Assembly (NCBI GenBank): GCA_030646565.1
Contig: JAUSLA010000066.1
Span: forward strand, 1 to 18,234
Direction: 5' to 3'
Length of the DNA stretch: 18,234 nucleotides
Origin: a bacterium
Lineage (GTDB): Bacteria; Patescibacteriota; Minisyncoccia; Minisyncoccales; RBG-13-42-11
Under the pieces are notes generated by a model that searched no databases, had not been told where the DNA came from, and saw nothing but the letters and a program-made list of their open reading frames with translations. The position numbers were made by a program, and so were the translations under genes. Shown here one piece after another: positions 12,253-18,234 of this stretch (positions within the stretch are counted from its first letter, which is position 1; each line of letters opens with the position of its first letter).

Positions 12253-12729
12253 ATGGCATTAAAATATATCACTAATAATATACTTCAGACCAAGAAGGCG
12301 GGCCGAGATTTAGCCAAAAAAATTATTAAAAATAAACCTCAAAAAAGAGCAGTTGTTTTAGGCCTGAAAGGAGATTTGGGCGGAGGGAAAACAACATTTC
12401 TTCAGGGGTTTTCTAAGGGGTTAGGAATTAAGGAGAAAATCTTAAGCCCCACTTTTGTAATACTAAAAAAATTCAAAATTCAAAATCCCCGCCTTTGCCA
12501 AGGCTACGGCGGGCAGGAAAAATTTAAGTATTTTTATCACATTGATTGCTATAGGATTCAAAGTCCGAAAGAAATTTTAGACTTGGGCTTCAGTAAAATT
12601 TTGTCTGAACCTAAAAGCATAATAGCTGTGGAATGGGCGGAAAGAATTAAAAAAATATTGCCCAAAAATATCTTATGGCTGGAGTTTGATTTTATAAACA
12701 AAAATACGAGAAAAATAACAATAAAATAA
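12253..12729 (+). CDS. tsaE: tRNA threonylcarbamoyladenosine biosynthesis ATPase TsaE
   Basis: TsaE is the P-loop ATPase that supports TsaB-TsaD in making t6A at position 37 of ANN-decoding tRNAs. The 158-aa protein has Walker A GDLGGGKTTF (40-49), the SPTFVILKKF switch-like stretch (65-74), YHIDCYRI (95-102) and AVEWAERI (125-132), all family landmarks. An insertion at about residues 79-89 (NPRLCQGYGGQE) interrupts the strand before YHIDCYR and is encoded by a hairpin-forming repeat. There is no Shine-Dalgarno: a repeat hairpin ends directly before the start codon. The exonuclease gene begins one base after the stop, so the two are one operon. Confidence 0.95.
   Translation: MALKYITNNILQTKKAGRDLAKKIIKNKPQKRAVVLGLKGDLGGGKTTFLQGFSKGLGIKEKILSPTFVILKKFKIQNPRLCQGYGGQEKFKYFYHIDCYRIQSPKEILDLGFSKILSEPKSIIAVEWAERIKKILPKNILWLEFDFINKNTRKITIK
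12487..12517. repeat. Hairpin repeat inside the tsaE reading frame
   Basis: Nested stems CCCGCC/GGCGGG (12488-12493 with 12508-12513) and GCC/GGC around AA form a compact double hairpin, preceded by direct ATTCAAA repeats at 12473 onward. It differs from the GAxGA hairpin family. It encodes the Cys/Gly-rich insertion in TsaE without a frameshift. Confidence 0.65.
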
Positions 12730-12730
12730 A

Positions 12731-13738
12731 ATGCCGGCAGATTCAAAAAAACTTCTCATAATTGATTCCAACTCCATCATTCATCGGGCTTTTCATGCCT
12801 TGCCTCCCTTAACCACAAAGAGGGGAGAAATGGTGAGCGCTGTTTACGGATTTCTACTGGTTTTTTTAAAAGCCGTTAAGGATTTCCAGCCAGATTACAT
12901 AGCGGCTTGTTTTGATGTCCGGGGACCTACTTTCAGGCATAAAAAATATAAAGAATACAAAGCAAAAAGACCGGCCGCCCCAAAGGAGCTTTACGAGCAA
13001 ATTCCAAAAGTAAAAGAGGTTTTAAGCGGATTTTCGGTTGCAGTTTTTGAAAAAGAAGGATTTGAAGCAGATGATATTATAGGCACTATCGCCGATAAGG
13101 CCTCAAGAAAACAGATAATGCCCCAGGGCAAAGAGGATGAATCCTCTTCTTCCCCTTTCGCTATCGCTCGGGAGATTGAAATAATTATTTTAAGCGGCGA
13201 CTTAGATGCCCTTCAATTAGTCACCCCAAAAACAAAAGTTTATAGCTTAAGAAAGGGTGTAAAAGACATTATTCTTTACGATGAAAAACTGGTAAAAGAA
13301 AAATTTCAGGGGTTAATTCCAAAACAGCTTCTTGATTTTAAGGCGTTAAGGGGCGATCCTTCAGATAATATTCCCGGAGTCACGGGCATAGGAGAAAAAA
13401 CGGCAATTCATCTTCTTTTGAAATTTAATAATTTAGAAAACCTTTACAAAGAAGTCGAGGAGAATTCAGAAAAAGCCAAGACTCTTTCACAAAAACTAAA
13501 AGAAACCTTGCTCCAATATAAAGAGCAAGCGTTTCTGTCAAAGTATCTGGCTGAAATTGAAAAAAATGTTCCAATAGATTTTGATTTGTCAAAATGCCGT
13601 TGGGGCCAATACGACAAAGAGGGGGCGATTAAGACGCTTAAAAGCTTTGAATTTTATAGTTTAGTGGAAAAGTTGACAGGGCCAAAGGAGCGGCCAATAA
13701 AAAGCGTTCGGTCAGGAGAAAATCTAAAGTTATGGTAG
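12731..13738 (+). CDS. Stand-alone 5'-3' exonuclease (FEN/PolA N-domain family)
   Basis: A 335-aa flap/5'-3' exonuclease corresponding to the N-terminal domain of DNA polymerase I, which removes RNA primers and flaps. Metal-binding acids are all present: Asp12 in IIDSNS, Asp62 in CFDVRG, Glu112/Asp114/Asp115 in FEADDI, Asp157/Asp159 in SGDLDA, and Asp212 in DPSDNIPG, followed by the helix-hairpin-helix GVTGIGEKTA. The polymerase and 3'-5' exonuclease domains are missing: the reading frame ends after SFEFYSLVEKL, where PolA would continue. About 20 residues (128-147, including KEDESSSSPFAIARE) are translated from a hairpin repeat inserted between the EADD and SGDLD motifs. It starts one base after tsaE. 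Confidence 0.93.
   Translation: MPADSKKLLIIDSNSIIHRAFHALPPLTTKRGEMVSAVYGFLLVFLKAVKDFQPDYIAACFDVRGPTFRHKKYKEYKAKRPAAPKELYEQIPKVKEVLSGFSVAVFEKEGFEADDIIGTIADKASRKQIMPQGKEDESSSSPFAIAREIEIIILSGDLDALQLVTPKTKVYSLRKGVKDIILYDEKLVKEKFQGLIPKQLLDFKALRGDPSDNIPGVTGIGEKTAIHLLLKFNNLENLYKEVEENSEKAKTLSQKLKETLLQYKEQAFLSKYLAEIEKNVPIDFDLSKCRWGQYDKEGAIKTLKSFEFYSLVEKLTGPKERPIKSVRSGENLKLW
13127..13172. repeat. Hairpin repeat inserted in frame in the exonuclease gene
   Basis: GGGCAAAGAGGAT, stem AAGAGGAT/ATCCTCTT (13131-13148), then CCCTTTCGCTATCGCTCGGG. The reverse complement of the pilB-tsaE cluster has GGGCAAAGAGGAC, a matching stem and CTTTCGCTATCG in the same order, so this is the same unit. It contributes no stop codon in this frame. 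Confidence 0.85.
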
Positions 13739-13775
13739 ATTTTTATTAATAAAGATTTTGAGTCGCGCTCGCCGA

Positions 13776-13804
13776 TTGAATTCACGCGCTTTATAGGATA
13801 AAAT
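13776..13804 (+). promoter_or_regulatory. Promoter of the six-TM coiled-coil gene
   Basis: TTGAAT (13776-13781) and TAAAAT (13799-13804) with a 17-base spacer. The predicted start lies near 13811, giving a leader of about 15 bases. It sits in the 87-base gap after the exonuclease stop, so a new transcription unit probably begins here. Confidence 0.6.
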
Positions 13805-13825
13805 TAAAATGTAGTTTTTCTCACA

Positions 13826-14641
13826 ATGGAAAAAACGGGATTTAAAAAATTTGCATGGCAACCCTTGCCAATTCTTTTTGCCAAAAAGGTTGAATACGGC
13901 CGCCTATTCACGATTTTCTTCCTTTTGGTTTTGGCTGTTTCTTTTATTCTGCAAACGGTTCTTGCGGTTTTTCATAAAGGCATTTTCAGTTGGAAAGAAT
14001 ATTATTTACTTGTTTTTATTCTTTTCATAACGTTTCTTTTAATGACGGTTTTTCAAAAACAGAAAAAAATGGTTTGGCTGGGAAAATATATAGGAGGGCT
14101 TTCAGCAACGCTGCTTTGGACTTTAACAATAGCGTTTGCGGGTTTTGGAACAGAAAAGATAGCGATTTGGGGATATTTTATTGTTTTTGTCCCGCTTGTT
14201 TTTTTCCGCGCCCCAAGGGCGATTATTTTTTCCGGCATTTTATCTTTTTTGGGCTACGGTTTTCTGTTTTATACTTTTCCTAATCAAGGGGTTTTAAAAT
14301 TGGCTTTAGATCTTATTTTACTTGGCAGCAGCTGCGGAATAGCCGCCTTTATCGCTTACAATTTGAAGCAATATTATTTTAACCTGCTTGCAATTCAAGA
14401 AGAAGCAGAGATGAGCAAAACAGTTTTGGAAATAAGGGTTCAGGCGCGGACAAGAGAACTTAAAATAATTACAGAAAGCTTAGAAGCGCAAGCGCAGGAA
14501 AGAACAAAAAAACTTCAAGAAAAGATAAAAGAATTAGAAAGATTCCAGAGATTGACTCTCGGCCGAGAATTAAGAATGATAGAATTGAAAAAGGAGATAA
14601 AAAAATTAAATGAGGAATTAGAAAAACACAAACCCCGTTAG
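13826..14641 (+). CDS. Six-TM membrane protein with C-terminal coiled coil, kinase-less sensor
   Basis: A 271-aa protein of unknown function. Six hydrophobic segments lie at about 27-49, 58-76, 88-106, 112-128, 132-150 and 158-178, followed by a long charged coiled coil (about 185-268). The end of the coil contains LERFQRLTLGRELRMIELKKEI, a sequence type that in many bacteria links a sensor region to a following PAS or histidine-kinase domain. Here the protein stops after it with no HisKA or ATPase domain. It may therefore sense something at the membrane and act through a partner, possibly the soluble GAF-PAS kinase encoded further downstream, or it may be a truncated kinase. This is inference from layout. 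Confidence 0.75.
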   Translation: MEKTGFKKFAWQPLPILFAKKVEYGRLFTIFFLLVLAVSFILQTVLAVFHKGIFSWKEYYLLVFILFITFLLMTVFQKQKKMVWLGKYIGGLSATLLWTLTIAFAGFGTEKIAIWGYFIVFVPLVFFRAPRAIIFSGILSFLGYGFLFYTFPNQGVLKLALDLILLGSSCGIAAFIAYNLKQYYFNLLAIQEEAEMSKTVLEIRVQARTRELKIITESLEAQAQERTKKLQEKIKELERFQRLTLGRELRMIELKKEIKKLNEELEKHKPR

Positions 14642-14671
14642 AAATAGTCCCCCTCGAAGGGACGCGATTTC
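14641..14671 (+). other. Stem-loop immediately after the six-TM gene
   Basis: GAAAT..GTCCC pairs with GGGAC..ATTTC across a CCTCGAA loop, starting at the last base of the stop codon. There is no U-tract after it, so it is at most a weak terminator or an mRNA-end hairpin. Confidence 0.4.
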
Positions 14672-14698
14672 TGACAGGGTAAAGGTCGACGATTAAAA

Positions 14699-14837
14699 CA
14701 ATTAATAGGCGACGAGGACTGCGTCCTCGTCTTCACCTTCGCTCCGCTTCGCGGAGCTCGGTAAATAATTAATAGGCGACGAGGACTGCGTCCTCGTCTT
14801 CACCTTCGCTTTCGCTTTCGCTATGCGAAAGCTCGGT
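14699..14837. repeat. Tandem duplication (67-bp period) of a hairpin-repeat unit
   Basis: Two consecutive copies each contain AATTAATAGGC, stem GACGAGGAC/GTCCTCGTC (14711-14731 and 14778-14798), the linker TTCACCTTCGCT, a second hairpin, and AGCTCGGTAAA. The first hairpins are identical; the second hairpins differ but both pair (GCTCCGC/GCGGAGC at 14741-14757; GCTTTCGC/GCGAAAGC at 14814-14832). This fills the gap between the six-TM gene and the FAD gene. Confidence 0.9.
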
Positions 14838-14844
14838 AAACAAT

Positions 14845-14850
14845 TATAAT
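14845..14850 (+). promoter_or_regulatory. -10 element of the FAD-oxidoreductase gene
   Basis: A perfect TATAAT stands ten bases before the ATG at 14861; the ATG at 14849 overlaps it. A start of transcription near 14857 would give an almost leaderless mRNA. The -35 position falls inside the repeat hairpin and matches nothing well, so this is weak. Confidence 0.4.
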
Positions 14851-14860
14851 GTTTAATAAT

Positions 14861-16039
14861 ATGAGCAAAGTAGGAATTATTGGCGGGGGAATAGCTGGTT
14901 TAACCTGCGCTTATAGACTATCTCAAAAAGGGATTGATATGACTGTTTTTGAAAAAGAGGTTCTGTTCGGAGGAAGAGTCAAATTTTCTGTTTTGGTGGG
15001 AGGGCCAACCACTCATCCTATTTCCCATGCTTTAGTTGTTGAATTGGGACTTGGAGAAGGTAAGATCCCTCTTTTATTTTCCGACGTAGGGATTTTTGGG
15101 GCGGGACAACTGACTAAAGCCGAAGAATTTCTCAAAATGATTCCCAGTTTTCCAAAGGAAGAAATCGCCTATTTCCAGAATTTTTCAAAAGCGGTGGAGA
15201 AATTTACTTTTAACCCTAAAAAATTTCCAGCTACTCCTGAAGAGAAAAAATTAACGGAAATTTCTTTTGCCGAATATACAAAAGACGCTCCGAACTGGTT
15301 AAAACCAATATTGGGCCTCGAATATATAGCTCTTAATGTAAAAGATTGGGCAAAGACTTCGGCTAGTTTTGGTTTTGGCACCCAGGCTCCTCTTATTTTT
15401 TTTCCCAAGGAAGAGGCTTATTGCTTTGAAGAAAATATGGCAGTAGTCGCAGATTTATTAGCCGATAAGATTAGAAAGGCTAAGTCCGAGGTGCTAAATG
15501 GAGTAGAGGTAAAGCGGGTAGAGAGAACAAAGAGGAAATTCAAAATCTATTTTGAAAAAGATGGCAAAGAAGAGATAAAAGAAGTAGAGAAAGTAGTTTT
15601 TGCCACCCCCTTAATGGTTACCCAAAAATTATTTCCCGAACTGAAAATCGAGAGCAATATCTATTACACCAAGGGGAAATGCATTTTTGTTAAAGGAAAG
15701 CTAAAGCCAGAATATGATAGAAAATTACTTTTTGGAGTCCCCGGAGACTCTTCAAATTTAGCAGTGGCCTGGACCACGGTTCCGGAAGAGCACCGTCTTT
15801 ATCCCGACGATATAAATAAAAAAATAGATCTCAATATTTTTTATCAGGAATATGAGATTCTTGATGAACAAATAATGGATCCGGCCGGCTGCATAGCTCC
15901 GCCAGGAGCCAAGATACCTGAATTGGAAACTGAAATTGAGGGGGTCTATATTTGCGGCGATTTTTATGGTTACGCCGGGCATATTGAAAATGCGGTAGCT
16001 TCGGGAGAAGTAGTTGCTGAAATAATAAGTAAAGACTGA
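14861..16039 (+). CDS. FAD-dependent amine-oxidase-like oxidoreductase
   Basis: A 392-aa flavoprotein of the amine oxidase/phytoene desaturase/protoporphyrinogen oxidase superfamily. The N-terminal Rossmann motif is KVGIIGGGIAGLTCAYRLS with the ribose-binding Glu in VFEKE and GGRV behind it. The C-terminal FAD-contact motif is VYICGDFYGYAGHIENAVASGEVVAEII. The middle part (about 60-300) is the substrate domain and is not close enough to any family for me to name a substrate. No carotenoid, haem or amine-metabolism gene is near. The start at 14861 avoids four residues (ATG at 14849) that overlap the likely -10 element. It lies between two repeat clusters, so it is probably a single-gene unit or leads into the kinase operon. 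Confidence 0.85.
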   Translation: MSKVGIIGGGIAGLTCAYRLSQKGIDMTVFEKEVLFGGRVKFSVLVGGPTTHPISHALVVELGLGEGKIPLLFSDVGIFGAGQLTKAEEFLKMIPSFPKEEIAYFQNFSKAVEKFTFNPKKFPATPEEKKLTEISFAEYTKDAPNWLKPILGLEYIALNVKDWAKTSASFGFGTQAPLIFFPKEEAYCFEENMAVVADLLADKIRKAKSEVLNGVEVKRVERTKRKFKIYFEKDGKEEIKEVEKVVFATPLMVTQKLFPELKIESNIYYTKGKCIFVKGKLKPEYDRKLLFGVPGDSSNLAVAWTTVPEEHRLYPDDINKKIDLNIFYQEYEILDEQIMDPAGCIAPPGAKIPELETEIEGVYICGDFYGYAGHIENAVASGEVVAEIISKD

Positions 16040-16058
16040 AGGTAAATAAAATTTGATG

Positions 16059-16110
16059 AGCCGAAGAGCATTCGCTCTTCTCCACCCATCGCCTGCGGGC
16101 TCGGGTAAGC
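16059..16110. repeat. Hairpin repeat upstream of the histidine kinase
   Basis: Stem GAAGAGC/GCTCTTC (16063-16080) plus the linker TCCACCCATCGCCTGCGGGCTCGGGTA. It is closely similar to the first unit of the cluster at 66-106. It lies between the FAD gene and the kinase, in an open frame that would prefix the kinase by 22 residues. Confidence 0.85.
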
Positions 16111-16118
16111 GATTAAAG

Positions 16119-17888
16119 ATGACCGGAGAAAAAGAAATACAAAAATTAAAACAGGATATTGAGGAAAAAGAAGGTCTTATAAAGCGGCAGCGAGAAGAAT
16201 TGTTGTCTCTTCATTCGGTTTCACAGTATTTAGTTTCAGAAACCAACCTTGAAGACCTTCTTACCAGAATCGCTACCCATATTGGCAAGTACTTGGGAGC
16301 AAAATTTGTTACTTTCTGGATGTTGGAAGAAAATAAGAAGTTTCTTTTTGTGAAAGCCGCTTACGGCATGAGCCAGCTCCATATCAAATATTCCCGCGGA
16401 GAAGGCCACCTAAACGTTAATGAGGCCTGGGTAGGCAGGGCGGTCCGTGACAAGAAACCCTATTTTTCAGAAGACGTTTCGCAAGACCTCAAGCTTCCGA
16501 AACGTTGGATGGAAAAAGTGAAAAAATTAAACCTTCGAGGATTAATCTGTCTGCCCATTATTGTGGCGGACGAATCCGTAGGAGGTTTATGCGTTTATTG
16601 GACAGAAGCTCGCAAATTTGAAAATTTTGAAATTCGTCTATTGTCGGTAGTGGCTAATCAGGCCGCCACGGCCATCAAAGACATTCAAATCTATCAGGAA
16701 CTTCAAAAAGGAACCGACGAGTTAGAGAAAACCCGGCTTGCTCTGGTTAATATGCTGGAAGACACCGATGAGGCAAGAAAGAAAACAGAAGAAGAAAAAG
16801 ACAAAACATTAGCGATTATTACCAATTTTGCAGACGGTCTTTTGTTTTTTGATGCTGAAAATAATCTCTCTTTAATTAATCCCCAAGCTGAAACATTTTT
16901 TGGCGTTCAAGGCAAAGACGTTGTCGGGAAGTCCGTTCCGGAGTTAAGCGCCTTTCCCGCTCTATTGCCATTGGTTGAGCTTTTGGGAGGAGAAATTAAG
17001 AGTATTTTTAGAAAGGAATTGTCGGTTAGGGAAAAACAAACCTTGGAGCTGTCTATTATCCTCGTGATGAGCGGCAAGAAAACAATTGGCAGTCTGGCAA
17101 TTCTGCACGATATCACCAGAGAAAAAACAATTGAGAGGATGAAGACCGAATTCGTTTCTCTGTCCGCCCATCAGCTAAGGACACCCCTGTCGGCAATCAA
17201 ATGGACATTAAAGATGTTCTTAGACGGCGATATTGGGGAAATAACGAATGAGCAGAGAAGCTTTATTGAGAAAACCTATCAAAGCAACGAAAGAATGATA
17301 GCGCTTATTAATGACCTTTTAGACGTGACCAGAATTGAAGAGGGAAGGTATTTGCACAAACCCGTGTTAATTGATATTGAACCAGTTGTCCAGTCCGTAA
17401 TTGATTCTTATCGCGACGAACTTAAAGGAAAAAACTTAAAATTGGAATTCCAAAAACCAAGAAAAAAATTGCCCAGAATAACACTTGACACGGAAAAAAT
17501 AAAATTAGCCATTCAGAATCTTATAGACAACGCTGTAAAATATACTTTTCCGGGAAATAAAATAACCATTTCCATTTTGCATAATGTCGGCAAGGAAGAA
17601 ATAGAATTCCAAATACGCGATGCCGGAATGGGTATTCCAAAGGAGCAGCAAGAAAGAGTATTCACAAAGTTTTTCCGGGCAGAGAATGCCGCGAAAGCAG
17701 ATACTACGGGTTCAGGTTTAGGGCTTTTTCTCGCTAAAAACATTATTGAGGCCCACGGAGGAAGAATTTGGTTTAAGTCCCCGGTTTTCACCGACGGGTC
17801 GGCTGAAGGCAAAGGAGGAGGGGGAACAATTTTTTATTTTATCTTGCCTGTGAAAAAGGAGTTTGACGTATTTTTAAAAGGGCTGTAA
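16119..17888 (+). CDS. Soluble GAF-PAS sensor histidine kinase
   Basis: From the ATG at 16119 this is 589 aa. A coiled coil (about 1-35) leads to a GAF domain (about 45-188), a linker helix, a PAS domain (about 230-335, with IITNFADGLLFFDAENNLSLINP), a HisKA dimerisation domain with the H-box SLSAHQLRTPLSAIKW (His351), and a HATPase domain with N-box NLIDNAVKYT (about 467-476), G1 DAGMGIP and G2 GSGLGLFLAK. All catalytic motifs are present. No membrane segment is visible, so it acts in the cytoplasm. ATG at 16056 or TTG at 16053 would add residues encoded by the hairpin repeat, which I reject. The cognate response regulator starts 11 bases downstream. The GAF ligand cannot be read from sequence. 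Confidence 0.94.
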   Translation: MTGEKEIQKLKQDIEEKEGLIKRQREELLSLHSVSQYLVSETNLEDLLTRIATHIGKYLGAKFVTFWMLEENKKFLFVKAAYGMSQLHIKYSRGEGHLNVNEAWVGRAVRDKKPYFSEDVSQDLKLPKRWMEKVKKLNLRGLICLPIIVADESVGGLCVYWTEARKFENFEIRLLSVVANQAATAIKDIQIYQELQKGTDELEKTRLALVNMLEDTDEARKKTEEEKDKTLAIITNFADGLLFFDAENNLSLINPQAETFFGVQGKDVVGKSVPELSAFPALLPLVELLGGEIKSIFRKELSVREKQTLELSIILVMSGKKTIGSLAILHDITREKTIERMKTEFVSLSAHQLRTPLSAIKWTLKMFLDGDIGEITNEQRSFIEKTYQSNERMIALINDLLDVTRIEEGRYLHKPVLIDIEPVVQSVIDSYRDELKGKNLKLEFQKPRKKLPRITLDTEKIKLAIQNLIDNAVKYTFPGNKITISILHNVGKEEIEFQIRDAGMGIPKEQQERVFTKFFRAENAAKADTTGSGLGLFLAKNIIEAHGGRIWFKSPVFTDGSAEGKGGGGTIFYFILPVKKEFDVFLKGL

Positions 17889-17899
17889 AATATAACAAT

Positions 17900-18234
17900 A
17901 TGCCAAAAACAGTTCTCATTATCGAAGACGAAGAATTAATAATCCAGCTGTTGCAAAAAAAACTAACCAAAGAGGGCTACAATGTTTTAGTTGCCCGAGA
18001 CGGAGTAGAGGGATTAAAGGAAATAAAAGAAAAGATGCCCGATCTTATTTTACTTGATATCATTATGCCGAGAATGGATGGATTTTCAGTGATGGAAGAA
18101 GCGCAAAAAGACAAAGAGATGAAAAAAATTCCGATAATTATTGTTTCTAATTCCGGTCAGCCCGTAGAGTTGGATAAAGCGCAGAAATTGGGGGCAAGGG
18201 ACTGGCTGATTAAAGCCGAATTTGACCCTCAAGA
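17900..18234 (+). CDS. Response regulator receiver protein (partial at window end)
   Basis: The start of a CheY-like receiver domain, cut by the window end after 111 codons. The acidic pair is Glu9/Asp10 (LIIEDEE), the phosphoacceptor is Asp53 in LILLDIIMPRMDG, the Thr/Ser position is in IIIVSNSG, and the conserved Lys is in WLIKAEF. It follows the GAF-PAS kinase by 11 bases and is surely its partner. Whether an output domain follows cannot be seen; receivers with this SNSGQ and KAEF pattern often stand alone. Confidence 0.93.
   Translation, partial: MPKTVLIIEDEELIIQLLQKKLTKEGYNVLVARDGVEGLKEIKEKMPDLILLDIIMPRMDGFSVMEEAQKDKEMKKIPIIIVSNSGQPVELDKAQKLGARDWLIKAEFDPQ

Noticed and set aside
14641..14671. 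Intrinsic terminator after the six-TM gene
   Set aside because: The stem-loop is present but the required U-tract is not.
2249..16039. Recoded UGA as in Gracilibacteria/SR1
   Set aside because: TGA ends rpmH, rnpA, the LTD gene and the FAD gene at natural positions, so the code is standard.
16053..16118. N-terminal extension of the histidine kinase
   Set aside because: The 22 extra residues are encoded by a hairpin repeat of the intergenic family, and the ATG at 16119 starts the natural coiled coil.

Overview
The window is the replication-origin neighbourhood of a small bacterial genome, most likely a member of the Candidate Phyla Radiation (Patescibacteria, Parcubacteria-like). This placement is inferred from several things together: the reduced, domain-stripped versions of core proteins; the AT-rich coding sequence interrupted by GC-rich hairpin repeats; a tiny solitary PilB-type ATPase; an LTD surface protein; a membrane sensor without a kinase; and the standard genetic code, since TGA is a real stop for rpmH, rnpA, the LTD gene and the FAD gene. 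I could not run a phylogeny.

Layout. On the minus strand at the left end is the classical rpmH-rnpA-yidD-yidC-jag cluster (2383 down to 205). It diverges from dnaA-dnaN on the plus strand (2754 to 5384). Four DnaA-box-like 9-mers and an AT-rich stretch lie between dnaA and dnaN, the best candidate oriC. Convergent to dnaN is a class A penicillin-binding protein (7339 to 5390), divergent from tyrS (7541-8743). A minus-strand run follows, from 12106 down to 8736: pilB-like ATPase, LTD-domain membrane-anchored protein, yebC, and a small PD-(D/E)XK-like protein. The rest is on the plus strand: tsaE, a stand-alone 5'-3' exonuclease, a six-TM coiled-coil protein, a FAD-dependent amine-oxidase-like protein, a soluble GAF-PAS histidine kinase and a response regulator that runs off the window.

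The genes cover ordinary functions: origin firing and clamp loading (dnaA, dnaN), ribosome and RNase P biogenesis (rpmH, rnpA), membrane insertion (yidD, yidC), RNA binding (jag), wall synthesis (PBP), translation quality (tyrS, yebC, tsaE), DNA repair (exonuclease), cell-surface or pilus functions (pilB, LTD) and signalling (kinase-regulator pair).

The most unusual content lies between and inside the genes. It is a dense family of modular hairpin repeats whose stems keep pairing while their sequence changes (GAAGAG.., GATGAG.., GACGAG.. arms). They occur in about eight clusters. One near-identical 70-bp copy sits in two loci 7.5 kb apart and one unit is tandemly duplicated. Repeats have also entered coding sequence: in frame inside the exonuclease and tsaE, as the C-terminal tails of RnpA and YebC, and upstream of the kinase start. 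Two further, unrelated inverted-repeat elements flank rpmH/dnaA and pilB/LTD.
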